A stretch of 12,614 nucleotides of DNA from JBCDCU01 sp039180865 (GCA_039180865.1 JBCDCZ010000125.1:1-12614); one strand, 5' to 3'; positions 1-7,251 are shown, counted from the stretch's first letter. Notes: generated from the letters alone by a model not told the origin. Numbers and translations are program-made.

Positions 1-662
1 ACACCAAAACCGGTCCAGAAGGCATCCTGTGGCAGCATGGATGCGGCAAAGGCGAGGGTGCGTGTGTCCGACGGAAAACCATATTTCACGCCCGTCACGA
101 TCGAGCACATTGTCTTGCCGGAGAGGACGCCTTTTGCCATGAGATCGTTCATAAGGTGAATGTCGCCGGTGTCGAACAATTCGATCTCAGGCAGAACGCC
201 GCTTGCATAAATGACGTCCGCCATGCGTTCCACCGACCACGGCACATTGATCACCACTTCGCGGCCGAAGGTCATGGTGTTCAAGTCCAAGGTGCAGATA
301 TCAGGGCGGAGCGCCGCAAGATGAGCGACCCGTTCTTCCGGTGGCAGAAGGTTCGTGCGCGGGCCTGCTTGCGCAGGATTATCCTCGCTTGGATGGTAGC
401 GTCCGCCCGGTCCCGTCGTGATATTGATGATGAGGGCTGAATTCTTCGCCCGGATTCTCTCCACCACATCCTGGTAGTATTTGAGCTCCATGGATGGGGC
501 GCCCGTATCCGGCTCCCGGACATGAATGTGGACGACGGCTGCCCCGGCATCGGCTGCTTCAAGGGCCGAGGTTGCGATCTGTTCCGGCGTGATGGGCAGG
601 TCTTCGCAGTCTTCAGGCCGTGTCAAATTGCCGGTTATCGCACATGTGATGACGGTCCTCAT
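1..662 (-). CDS. Beta-keto acid cleavage enzyme (BKACE, DUF849), C-terminus cut by window edge
   Basis: Only the first 220 codons are visible; the frame is open at the left edge. The start ATG at 662 follows a strong AGGAGAGGTG ribosome binding site. The protein begins MRTVITCAITGN, then LPITPEQIA, then VVHIHVREP at about residues 43-51. The two His residues in HIHVR match the zinc ligands of BKACE enzymes. INITTGPGG (80-87) and PEIELFDTG (158-166) are further family blocks. BKACEs condense a beta-keto acid with acetyl-CoA and release acetoacetate and a CoA thioester; the substrate varies by subfamily. The gene lies 37 bp after the ring-cleavage dioxygenase on the same strand, and the pathway upstream ends in 3-oxoadipate, itself a beta-keto acid. 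The inferred substrate is therefore 3-oxoadipate. The family call is firm. The substrate is inference, and the third zinc ligand (Glu near residue 230) lies outside the window. Confidence 0.9.
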   Translation of the reverse strand, partial: MRTVITCAITGNLTRPEDCEDLPITPEQIATSALEAADAGAAVVHIHVREPDTGAPSMELKYYQDVVERIRAKNSALIINITTGPGGRYHPSEDNPAQAGPRTNLLPPEERVAHLAALRPDICTLDLNTMTFGREVVINVPWSVERMADVIYASGVLPEIELFDTGDIHLMNDLMAKGVLSGKTMCSIVTGVKYGFPSDTRTLAFAASMLPQDAFWTGFG

Positions 663-699
663 TTTCACCTCTCCTCCCTGAATTGAATTGCGCTCTTGA

Positions 700-1608
700 T
701 CACTTCTTGGGTGTGAGCACGACGTTGAACTCCACATTCCAGAAGGGATTTGGCACGCCCAATTCTTCAGCCCGTTTCGCGTCGTCAACGCGATTGAATG
801 TACCGAGCAGGCTTTCTTTCACGCCGAAAACGGCATCGGAATTGATGTAAGGATCATCCGGATCGAAGATATGCGTGATGACTTCTTCATAGCCATCAGC
901 AGTGATGATGTAGTGGATATGAGCCGGTCGGTTCGGATCGCGCCCAAGGCCTGCAAGCAGTTGCCCCACGGGGCCATCATGGGGGATCGGATAATACTTC
1001 GGCTTCACGCCGCGGAACCAATAGCTTCCGTCTTCCTGGCTTTCGAACACGCCGCGCAGGTTGAAATCCGGCTGAATGCCCTTTTGCTGAACATCATAAA
1101 ACCCATCGTCATTTGCCTGCCAGATATCGAGGCGCGCGCCTTGAACCGGGTTGCCGTCAATGTCTTTTACTGTTCCTTGGACGACCATGGGCTCGCCCTT
1201 CTCATCCCGGCAGATATTGCCGCCATTTTCCATGACGGGGGCATCCGGCAAATGGAAAGGCCCAAGTACGGTGTTTTCAGTAGCACCCTCCGGCCGCCTT
1301 GCGTTGATCGCATCGACCAGCATGGAGACACCGAGAACATCTGACAGGAGAATGAACTCCTGTCGCCAGTCATCGCACATATGGCCGGTATTGGTGAGGA
1401 ACTGGATCGCCTGGAACCACTCTTCCGGCGTTGGTTCGATTTCCTTCACTGCGGCATGGATATGGCGGGTGAATACCGCCATCACCTCTTTCAGGCGTTG
1501 ATTCTCATCACCAGAATTGCGCGCAATGACGACTTCCGCGCTTTCTTCTTCGGTGAAATATCCTTTTTCTGCGGCTGTTTTGAAGCCGTTATGGGCTGCT
1601 TCGTTCAT
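700..1608 (-). CDS. Intradiol ring-cleavage dioxygenase, hydroxyquinol 1,2-dioxygenase type
   Basis: This is a non-haem Fe(III) enzyme that opens hydroxyquinol (1,2,4-trihydroxybenzene) between its two ortho hydroxyls to give maleylacetate. Counted from the ATG at 1608 (302 aa), the iron ligands are Tyr171 (in DDGFY), Tyr206 (in KYYPIPHDGPVG), His230 and His232 (in RPAHIH). Their spacing matches catechol 1,2-dioxygenase. An N-terminal helical dimerisation segment (about 30-100) precedes the beta-sandwich. TVLGPFH and YYPIPHDGPVG favour hydroxyquinol or chlorocatechol enzymes over plain catechol ones, and the neighbouring maleylacetate reductase decides for hydroxyquinol. An in-frame ATG at 1620 would add four residues but has no Shine-Dalgarno. 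The 1608 ATG has GGAG six bases upstream, so it is preferred. The gene starts about 30 bp after the DMT gene. Confidence 0.9.
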   Translation of the reverse strand: MNEAAHNGFKTAAEKGYFTEEESAEVVIARNSGDENQRLKEVMAVFTRHIHAAVKEIEPTPEEWFQAIQFLTNTGHMCDDWRQEFILLSDVLGVSMLVDAINARRPEGATENTVLGPFHLPDAPVMENGGNICRDEKGEPMVVQGTVKDIDGNPVQGARLDIWQANDDGFYDVQQKGIQPDFNLRGVFESQEDGSYWFRGVKPKYYPIPHDGPVGQLLAGLGRDPNRPAHIHYIITADGYEEVITHIFDPDDPYINSDAVFGVKESLLGTFNRVDDAKRAEELGVPNPFWNVEFNVVLTPKK

Positions 1609-1638
1609 GTCCTTCTCCATTAGGATTTGTTTCTATCT

Positions 1639-2097
1639 CTAAGAATCCAGCCAGGTGCTTGCCTGTGTGAGGGCGGCGCCCGCCACAACAAGCGCAATGC
1701 CAGCGCCTCTCGTCCAATTGATGTCGCGTTGTTCAAGCCCGAATGCGCCGATCTGGTCGGCAAAGGCGGCGGCGAACGTCTGACCGACGATGACGCAGAC
1801 GAAGAAAACCGCGACACCGAGCTTCGGTGCGGCAACGATCCCGCCGAAGGCGAACATCGCACCCGCAATCCCGCCGATCACGACCCACCAGGGAAGCGTG
1901 CCAAAATCTTCCCAGCGCACCTCCGCGCGGGCCAAGACCATCCAGCCTGCAACCGCTACAATGAGGCTTATGAAGATCGAGCAGACGGCGGCAATATGCG
2001 GCCCTCCAAGTTTGGCTGCCATTGCCGCGTTGATTGCCGGTTGAAAGGCAAGCAAAGCGCCGAGGCTTGTTGCAAAGAGCAGATAGAGGATCGTCAT
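1639..2097 (-). CDS. DMT-superfamily small membrane protein (YdcZ/DUF606 type)
   Basis: A 152-residue, very hydrophobic protein with about five predicted membrane segments (roughly 3-24, 33-55, 68-90, 93-115 and 128-148) and short polar loops. The start region MTILYLLFATSLGALLAFQP, the central GGIAGAMFAFGGIVAAP and the final GAGIALVVAGAAL fit the half-size DUF606/YdcZ branch of the drug/metabolite transporter superfamily. The substrate is unknown; within this operon it could export or import a pathway intermediate, which is inference. The start at 2097 has GGGAG eight bases upstream. It lies 23 bp after the flavin reductase gene and just before the dioxygenase gene. Confidence 0.8.
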   Translation of the reverse strand: MTILYLLFATSLGALLAFQPAINAAMAAKLGGPHIAAVCSIFISLIVAVAGWMVLARAEVRWEDFGTLPWWVVIGGIAGAMFAFGGIVAAPKLGVAVFFVCVIVGQTFAAAFADQIGAFGLEQRDINWTRGAGIALVVAGAALTQASTWLDS

Positions 2098-2120
2098 GTA
2101 TCAGGCTCCCGTTGACGCAC

Positions 2121-2720
2121 TCAAATGACCTGACAGACTTCTTCGAATTCGAAGCGGGGTCCGCGCGGATAGGTGGCTTCGCTGTCGGCATAGCCGAGCG
2201 AGCAAAGAAAGTTTGAGCGCACATGGGTGCCGGCAAAGAAGGTGCGGTCCACCTCAGCGTTGTCGAAACCGGACATCGGTCCGCAGTCGAGGCCAACGGC
2301 GCGGGCTGCCATCATGAAGTAAGCGCCCTGGAGGCTTGCATTGCGGAAGGCATTAGCCTGTGCCGCGAATTCATTGTCTTCAAAGATCTTCTTGTTTTCC
2401 GGCGCATGCGGGAAAAGCCGCGGCAAATGTTCGAAGAACTCCATGTCCTGTCCGATGATGGCGACCACCGGTGCCGACTGAACCCGCTTGATATTGCCAT
2501 CAAATAGCGCGGGCATGAGCCGCTCCTTGGCCTCTGGAGTTGTCAGAAACGCGATCCGGACAGGGCAGGAATTCATGGATGTCGGCCCCCACTTCGCAAG
2601 CTCATAGAGCTCACGTAATAGTGCCGGTTCAACGGGTGTATCGAGGAAGAGATTGGCAGTGCGCGCATTTTTAAAAAGGAGCGTGCGCCCATCCTGGCTG
2701 AGAGTCTGTCTATCGTTCAT
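2121..2720 (-). CDS. Nitroreductase-family flavoprotein, HadB/RutE subfamily
   Basis: At 199 residues this is close to the usual length of E. coli RutE (196). It shares diagnostic blocks: ARTANLF (19-25), LAKWGPTSMNSCPVRI (41-56), AFRNASLQGAY (124-134) and GLDCGPMSGFDNAEVD (143-158). These are FMN-binding NAD(P)H-dependent reductases. RutE reduces malonic semialdehyde in pyrimidine breakdown. HadB and TcpB, from 2,4,6-trichlorophenol operons, belong to the same family and reduce quinone intermediates. No rut genes are nearby, while hydroxyquinol dioxygenase and maleylacetate reductase are, so a quinone reductase role is more likely than a RutE role. The start lies one base after the TRAP permease stop (TAAAATG), and its GGAG sits inside the end of that gene, suggesting translational coupling. 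Confidence 0.85.
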   Translation of the reverse strand: MNDRQTLSQDGRTLLFKNARTANLFLDTPVEPALLRELYELAKWGPTSMNSCPVRIAFLTTPEAKERLMPALFDGNIKRVQSAPVVAIIGQDMEFFEHLPRLFPHAPENKKIFEDNEFAAQANAFRNASLQGAYFMMAARAVGLDCGPMSGFDNAEVDRTFFAGTHVRSNFLCSLGYADSEATYPRGPRFEFEEVCQVI

Positions 2721-2721
2721 T

Positions 2722-4734
2722 TTACCGTGTTATCTCCGTAATTCCGGGGAACATGACGAGGAGGATGGTGACAAGCACCATCACAAGGACGAAGGGAAAG
2801 GATCCTTTGAAAATGTCGCCCAAGGTCACCTGGCTGTTCCCGAGGGCCGCTTTCACGATGTAGACCGTGAGTCCGAGCGGTGGCGTTAAGAGGCCGATTT
2901 CAACGGCAACGACTGTCACAATCCCGAACCAGATCAGATCTGTGTTGAACCCGATCAGCGTTGTCAGGATGAGCGGCAGCGTGATCAGCATGATTGAGAC
3001 GCTGTCGAGCACCATGCCCATGACGATGACCAGGAGGAGATAAAGGATAATCACGCCGTAAAAGCCGAGATCCGCAGTCGTGATCATGCCGACAATCTCA
3101 TTGGGCAGGCCGGAGACCGCGATCATGCGTGTGTACATATTGGCGGCAATGATCAGGAAGAGGATCGACACGGAGATGTGGCCGGTATCGATCAGCACCT
3201 TCCAGAGCCGCTTCCAGGTGAGCATGCCTGGGTTGAAATACGACTTCACAAGTACGATGATGAAGGCGAAGAACGCTCCGACGGCTCCGGCTTCTGTCGG
3301 CGTGAAGAATCCGCCATAGATGCCGCCGAGAACGGCAAGGATCAGGATTGCGATCGGCATCATTTTGATCGTAGCCGAGCGCGCGGTTTCGGTGTGCTCG
3401 CGTTTTCGGGTCCAGGCCGTTGGCGCATCTTTCGCATCAGGTTCTTTGAGCTGTCCGGTGAAGTCAGGAAAGTATTTGCAAAGAAGAACAATCGCGACGC
3501 AGAAACCGGCTGCGAGCAGGATGCCTGGCGCGATCGCCGCCGTGAAGAGCTGGCCAACCGAGACTTCGGCAAGCACGCCATAGACGATGAGAAGCAGGCT
3601 TGGCGGTATTAACATGCCGAGTACGGAACTGCCCGCGACGATACCGACCGAGAATCTCGGCGTATAGCCTTGCTCAACCATGGGCGGTACGGAGACCTTT
3701 GTGAAGACGACGGCGGAGGCAATCGACACTCCGGTGATCGCCGCGAATATCGCATTTGCAACGACGGTTGCAACGCCGAGCCCACCCAGGATGCGCTGTA
3801 GGAGCCACTGGCAAACTTCAAATGTATCGCGGCCGACATTCGAAATATTGACGAGCATTCCCATTAAGACAAACAGGGGCACGACCCCGAAGAGCTGATC
3901 TTGAATGGCGCCCGATGAGGCGATGGTCAGGAGATTGACCGCGGTTTCGAAATCGCCGCGAATGAGCCAGGTGCCAATGAATGAGAGCAGGATGAGCGCG
4001 ACGCCGATATGCATACCTGCAAGAATGAGCACGAGCATTGCACCGACCAGAACAAGCGCAATGCTGACGGGCGGCATATTCGGATCAAGCAGCAGATAGG
4101 CAAGAACCGGAAAAGCCACGAGCACGGCGATAGCCATCCATCCGGCCGGCCTTCCTTGCCGTGCGTCCACATGATCCGGTTCATCGGTCCAGGCTTTGAG
4201 CCCATAGCGCAGCGTCTGATTGAGGAACTCCAAGGCCGTTATGATCGCGCAAAACGCCATGACCGCCTTGAACGGCCAGACGGGAATGATGATCTCGCCT
4301 TGCTGGCCAAAATATTCGCCAAATTCATAGGACTCCAAGGCGTCCGGAACGAGGCCATAGGCAATCAGCGACATCACAAACAGACCGCAGAAGTTGAATG
4401 CGGCGTTATAGATGTTGCCTGCAATCGGGCGCGCGACCATCAATAGATTGATGAAGGCGTCGGCCCGTGTGAGCTTCTTTAGGTTCAGCGTGTTCGGGAG
4501 TTGCAGAAAAACGATAGCAACAATCGAATAGCCGACGAATTCCGGTATGCGCGGCAGGGGCTGATTGAAAAATCCCCGTGCGACGACGTCTGCACAAATC
4601 AAGAGCATGAGCGTGACGATCCATACGGTGCCAACGCCGTTCAGGAGGGAGCCGAAATGCATGAAAGGCGGGACGAGATCGCGGCCTGTGGTCCAATTGT
4701 TCCGTGTCCAGGCGCTTGGATATTGCCTTGCCAT
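2722..4734 (-). CDS. TRAP transporter permease, fused small (DctQ) and large (DctM) subunits
   Basis: A 670-residue inner-membrane protein. Residues about 25-180 form a DctQ-like four-helix unit, including the stretch from LLICADVVARGFFNQPLPRIPE to the end of the ALEFLNQTL helix. A polar linker with TDEPDHVDARQGRPAG (183-198) and a connecting helix follow. Residues about 225-670 form the DctM domain, with GMHIGVALILLSFIG, VPLFVLMGMLV, SVLGMLIPPS and GGFFTPTEAGAVGAFFAF, all typical of the family. TRAP systems take up carboxylates and other small organics using a sodium gradient and a periplasmic binding protein. The partner binding protein is encoded at 7252-8328, five genes earlier in the same cluster. 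The start codon overlaps the stop of maleylacetate reductase by one base (TGATG). Fusion of Q and M is common in TRAP systems and is not a defect. Confidence 0.95.
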   Translation of the reverse strand: MARQYPSAWTRNNWTTGRDLVPPFMHFGSLLNGVGTVWIVTLMLLICADVVARGFFNQPLPRIPEFVGYSIVAIVFLQLPNTLNLKKLTRADAFINLLMVARPIAGNIYNAAFNFCGLFVMSLIAYGLVPDALESYEFGEYFGQQGEIIIPVWPFKAVMAFCAIITALEFLNQTLRYGLKAWTDEPDHVDARQGRPAGWMAIAVLVAFPVLAYLLLDPNMPPVSIALVLVGAMLVLILAGMHIGVALILLSFIGTWLIRGDFETAVNLLTIASSGAIQDQLFGVVPLFVLMGMLVNISNVGRDTFEVCQWLLQRILGGLGVATVVANAIFAAITGVSIASAVVFTKVSVPPMVEQGYTPRFSVGIVAGSSVLGMLIPPSLLLIVYGVLAEVSVGQLFTAAIAPGILLAAGFCVAIVLLCKYFPDFTGQLKEPDAKDAPTAWTRKREHTETARSATIKMMPIAILILAVLGGIYGGFFTPTEAGAVGAFFAFIIVLVKSYFNPGMLTWKRLWKVLIDTGHISVSILFLIIAANMYTRMIAVSGLPNEIVGMITTADLGFYGVIILYLLLVIVMGMVLDSVSIMLITLPLILTTLIGFNTDLIWFGIVTVVAVEIGLLTPPLGLTVYIVKAALGNSQVTLGDIFKGSFPFVLVMVLVTILLVMFPGITEITR

Positions 4735-5804
4735 CAGACCATCATCTCCGGCGCGTTGCCGTGAAAGGCATTTTCAATAATGCGTCTGATTTGCGGTCTG
4801 TCGAATTCCCTCGGATTCCAATAGGGATTGGATACTGCCTGATCCGCCGCGGCGTCGATGCCATCTTCCGCCATGCCGATATCTTTAAGCGCGAGCGGTG
4901 CCGCAACTTCCTTGGAGAACGCATAAAGGCCTGCACCCGCATGGGTTTGCCCCAGGGCCTTGGCAACCGGCGCCAACAGGTTCCCCACTTTCCCTTCATT
5001 GAAAGAAATTGCATGGGGAAGGACAACCGCATGGGTTTCTGCGTGCGGCAGATCGAACATGCCGCCAAGCGTATGGCATAGCTTGTGATGGAGCGCCATT
5101 CCGACAGCGCCAAGCACAGTGCCGCAGAGCCATGCGCCATAAAGCGCTTCCGTGCGTCCGTCTGAGTTTGTCGGATTGTCGACGATTTTTGGCAAGGCGG
5201 CTGTCAGCGCGCGAATGCCTTCCTCCGCCATGAGGGATGTGATCGGGTTTCGGTTTTCCGCATAGAGCGCTTCTGCTGCATGAGCCAAGGCGTTGAGCGC
5301 ACTCGTGATCGTCATCGCTTTCGGCAGACCGTGGGTCAGAAGCGGATCATAGATCACAACTTCAGGCAGGATGCTTGGGTCTTTTACGGTGGTTTTCTTG
5401 CCATCTTCGGTTTGTCCGAGGATCGGCGTTACCTCCGAGCCCGCATAGGTCGTGGGAATGACGATTTGCGGCATGTCTGTGCGATAGGCGAGGGCCTTGC
5501 CGAGCCCGGTCGTTGAGCCGCCGCCAAGTGCGATTGTGCAATCCGCTTCGGTGTCTTTAAAGACCGCGAGCGCCTCGTCTGTCACCTCAACCGGCGTGTG
5601 CATGGTCGCGTTTGTGTAAACACCGGCGCTGAGAGCTCCGATGGTTTCGGCCAGGTCTTCAGCCTGTTCGGACTGGAACGGCGTTGAGAGAATGAACGCG
5701 CGCTTACAGCCCAAGTGCTCCACCATCTCGGCGGTGCGGGCAAGGCTTCCTTCGCCAAAGACAATCTTTGACGGGTTCAGCGTGACCTCAAATTTGCTTT
5801 GCAT
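4734..5804 (-). CDS. Maleylacetate reductase
   Basis: A 356-residue member of the iron-containing alcohol dehydrogenase superfamily. It reduces maleylacetate to 3-oxoadipate with NAD(P)H, the step after hydroxyquinol cleavage. The dinucleotide-binding block IALGGGSTTGLGKALA is at 91-106 and PTTYAGSEVTPILG at 117-130. The helix SALNALAHAAEALYA (168-182) has Asn171 where metal-dependent members carry an Asp ligand; this fits maleylacetate reductases, which work without bound metal. The His-rich block HHKLCHTLGG...FDLPHAETHAVVLPH (239-264) supplies candidate catalytic histidines. Length and motifs match the known maleylacetate reductases (TftE, GraC, ClcE types). The start is preceded by an unusual (GAG)5 Shine-Dalgarno tract. 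The stop overlaps the TRAP permease start. Confidence 0.95.
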   Translation of the reverse strand: MQSKFEVTLNPSKIVFGEGSLARTAEMVEHLGCKRAFILSTPFQSEQAEDLAETIGALSAGVYTNATMHTPVEVTDEALAVFKDTEADCTIALGGGSTTGLGKALAYRTDMPQIVIPTTYAGSEVTPILGQTEDGKKTTVKDPSILPEVVIYDPLLTHGLPKAMTITSALNALAHAAEALYAENRNPITSLMAEEGIRALTAALPKIVDNPTNSDGRTEALYGAWLCGTVLGAVGMALHHKLCHTLGGMFDLPHAETHAVVLPHAISFNEGKVGNLLAPVAKALGQTHAGAGLYAFSKEVAAPLALKDIGMAEDGIDAAADQAVSNPYWNPREFDRPQIRRIIENAFHGNAPEMMV

Positions 5805-5806
5805 TG

Positions 5807-5821
5807 CTCCTCCTCCTCCTC
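5807..5821 (-). promoter_or_regulatory. (GAG)5 Shine-Dalgarno tract of maleylacetate reductase
   Basis: On the minus strand the 15 bases before GCAATG read GAGGAGGAGGAGGAG, a perfect trinucleotide repeat of five units ending two bases before the ATG. Several registers can pair with the anti-Shine-Dalgarno sequence, so initiation should be strong. A repeat of this kind could also change length by slippage and thereby tune the spacing; that is inference. Confidence 0.7.
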
Positions 5822-5832
5822 ACGCTTCAGGA

Positions 5833-6387
5833 TCAATCGGCGCCGCGCGGAGGCGTGCCGCGCTCAATTGCGAGGGCCACGCCGCGTGCCAGGACATCGA
5901 GGTCAAGCCGGAACCACGGAACGGTCGACTGGAATTGTGAGAACAACGTACCATCCGGGCGAACGAGGAAAGCTGCGGGTTCGCTGAAGAGATCAGGTTC
6001 GCTGTCTTTCACCTTTTTGGACATAAAGAGCCCCCAGCTTCGAGCCTGGTCTTCTGTAAGGCTGTAGCCGACGGGAAGACCCTCGATTGCCCATTCGTTC
6101 GCCATGCGCTCGGCGCGGCTCTCTTCGTCCATGCTGAGTGCGAATGCGGAAATGCCGAGGTCCCCAAGCTTCTCCTGCAAGGTGTTGAGCTTTTCGACTT
6201 CCGGCTTGCAGAAGCTGCAATGAACACCGCGGAAAAACACAAGCAAGGTGAAGCGCTCAGGCTTTTGATCGGCAAGCGACCAGGTGCCGCCACCCGTCAG
6301 TGGTATCGTCAGGTCGGGGGCCTTGGTTCCGATTTTAAGGCGGCTGTGCGCCGTGTCGATTGCGGGGGCGGGAGCATTGATATTCAT
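5833..6387 (-). CDS. Peroxiredoxin-like (AhpC/TSA, thioredoxin-fold) protein with CxxC
   Basis: A 184-residue cytoplasmic protein (no signal peptide) with a thioredoxin-like fold. LKIGTKAPDLTIPLTGGGTW (17-36) is the typical peroxiredoxin opening. FTLLVFFRGVHCSFCKPEVEKL (46-67) carries Cys57-x-x-Cys60 after the central beta strand. SEPAAFLVRPDGTLF (135-149) holds the cis-Pro region. The classical PxxxTxxC peroxiredoxin signature is replaced by RGVHCSFC, placing it in the peroxiredoxin-like branch with an uncertain substrate. In this operon it may protect the iron dioxygenase or detoxify peroxide and quinone by-products of hydroxyquinol autoxidation (inference). Its start overlaps the YciI stop by four bases (ATGA), and the gene ends 28 bp before maleylacetate reductase. 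Confidence 0.8.
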   Translation of the reverse strand: MNINAPAPAIDTAHSRLKIGTKAPDLTIPLTGGGTWSLADQKPERFTLLVFFRGVHCSFCKPEVEKLNTLQEKLGDLGISAFALSMDEESRAERMANEWAIEGLPVGYSLTEDQARSWGLFMSKKVKDSEPDLFSEPAAFLVRPDGTLFSQFQSTVPWFRLDLDVLARGVALAIERGTPPRGAD

Positions 6388-6689
6388 ACTTCGAGTTCCT
6401 TTTCTTTCTGAAAGGCACCCACTTTTTGATGCCAGCGATGGATGTGCAGGATCTGGAAAAGGCCTGCGCGATTAAAGGGTTCGTCCGCCATCAAATCCTC
6501 GACGTCTTCCCGACTGGTGCTTTCCAGAATAATGAGGCTGCCGATCATGTCGCCCCGGTTCTCATCCATAAGCGGGCCTGCGGAGATCACCGGAATGGGG
6601 CTTTTTTTCAGATATGCACGGTGTTCATCGATGAGCTGTTGCCTTAAAGGGCTTTGTGGCTTGTCGACACCGAGAACGACAAAGAACAT
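6384..6689 (-). CDS. YciI-like protein (second of an adjacent pair)
   Basis: A 101-residue protein of the YciI dimeric alpha-beta barrel fold. MFFVVLGVDKP, the helix containing DEHRAYLKKSP (His23), AGPLMDENRGDMIGSLIILE (37-56) and ADEPFNRAGLFQILHIHRW (68-86) are the standard blocks. His23 and the acidic pair Asp42/Glu43 are candidates for the active-site dyad described in this family. The fold is shared with muconolactone isomerase. One family member, TftG of the 2,4,5-T pathway, dehalogenates 5-chlorohydroxyquinol to hydroxybenzoquinone. Function here is inferred only from that precedent and from the hydroxyquinol genes alongside. The GGAG ribosome binding site is embedded in the last codons of the upstream YciI gene, and the 3' end overlaps the peroxiredoxin-like start by four bases, so all three are probably coupled. 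Confidence 0.8.
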   Translation of the reverse strand: MFFVVLGVDKPQSPLRQQLIDEHRAYLKKSPIPVISAGPLMDENRGDMIGSLIILESTSREDVEDLMADEPFNRAGLFQILHIHRWHQKVGAFQKEKELEV

Positions 6690-6694
6690 GGCAA

Positions 6695-7087
6695 CTACTC
6701 CAGCGTGCGGGAACCATCAGAGAACGTGACGCGAACGGAGAACCCGCCTTCATTCACCATCCAAGGCCGAACGGCGAAATCACGGGCGCCGCTTTGGTGC
6801 ATTGGATCGGATTCCGCGATTTTGCGCGCCTCGACGAGGTTTTCAGCACGGATGATGACCATGCCTTCACCGTTCCACGTTTCCTCATCGTCGGCCCAGA
6901 GCGGACCAGCGGCAAACATGATGCCTTCCTGTTCGATCTTCACCTGAAACTCGAGATGCTCGGCAATATTCTCCATCACGGGTCCAAGGCCGTTTGTCGG
7001 AGTTGTGTGCACGACATAAAGCTGCTTTTGCAGCATCTGCTGGGTCTTGGCCATGATGTCGTGTTTCGTAATTCTCGGCTCACTCAT
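6695..7087 (-). CDS. YciI-like protein (first of an adjacent pair)
   Basis: A 130-residue protein from the ATG at 7087. KQLYVVHTTPTNG (21-33) forms the first strand, AEHLEFQVKIEQEG (42-55) the helix, MFAAGPLWADDEETWNGEGM (57-76) the YciI signature, and EARKIAESDPMHQSGARDF (86-104) the second helix with its Asp-Pro. His44, Asp66 and Asp67 are possible active-site residues. It is longer than its neighbour (101 aa) and only distantly similar to it, so the pair is an old duplication or two independent recruits, perhaps a heterodimer. The frame extends to an ATG at 7120, but that start lacks a ribosome binding site, whereas 7087 has AGGGA seven bases upstream. The catalytic role is unknown. Confidence 0.8.
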   Translation of the reverse strand: MSEPRITKHDIMAKTQQMLQKQLYVVHTTPTNGLGPVMENIAEHLEFQVKIEQEGIMFAAGPLWADDEETWNGEGMVIIRAENLVEARKIAESDPMHQSGARDFAVRPWMVNEGGFSVRVTFSDGSRTLE

Positions 7088-7139
7088 GTTGGGTCCCTTT
7101 ACGAAAAGCGCGATGTTCATCCGCGCATGCGAATTTGTT

Positions 7140-7160
7140 CGGTCACAACGCTCGTGACCG
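7140..7160. other. Short stem-loop upstream of the YciI pair
   Basis: CGGTCAC (7140-7146) and GTGACCG (7154-7160) form a perfect 7-bp stem with a 7-base loop. It lies between the larger hairpin after the binding-protein gene and the start of the first YciI gene. No T-run follows on the minus strand, so it is not an obvious terminator; it may be a leader structure or an operator. Confidence 0.5.
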
Positions 7161-7198
7161 TTTCAACCACCGTTCAGCAGTCTTAAAAGGGGCAAGGA

Positions 7199-7242
7199 GG
7201 GTGGATAAACCGGCAGGAGGATTGTGTCCGGTTTATCCGCCC
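7199..7242 (-). terminator. Large stem-loop after the TRAP binding-protein gene (terminator, attenuator or 3'-end stabiliser)
   Basis: GGATAAACCGG (7203-7213) pairs perfectly with CCGGTTTATCC (7228-7238). A G-T pair and three more G-C pairs below extend the stem to 15 bp, with a 14-base loop. On the minus strand it starts about 10 bases after the dctP stop and is followed only by a weak CCTTTT run, so termination would be partial. A hairpin right after the first, binding-protein gene of a transport operon usually lets the binding protein be made in excess over downstream genes. That role is inferred from position. Confidence 0.65.
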
Positions 7243-7251
7243 CGTTCGTAT

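Noticed and set aside
1627..2115. 162-codon plus-strand open frame opposite the DMT gene
   Set aside because: It is antisense to a clear membrane-protein gene, has a low-complexity charged composition and no ribosome binding site; it is a codon-bias shadow.
2121..2720. Assignment as RutE of the pyrimidine (rut) pathway
   Set aside because: Family similarity is clear, but no other rut genes are nearby; the hydroxyquinol context fits the HadB/TcpB members of the same subfamily better.
4009..4446. 145-codon plus-strand open frame opposite the TRAP permease
   Set aside because: It is His/Arg-rich, antisense to strong membrane-protein coding sequence and has no family features.
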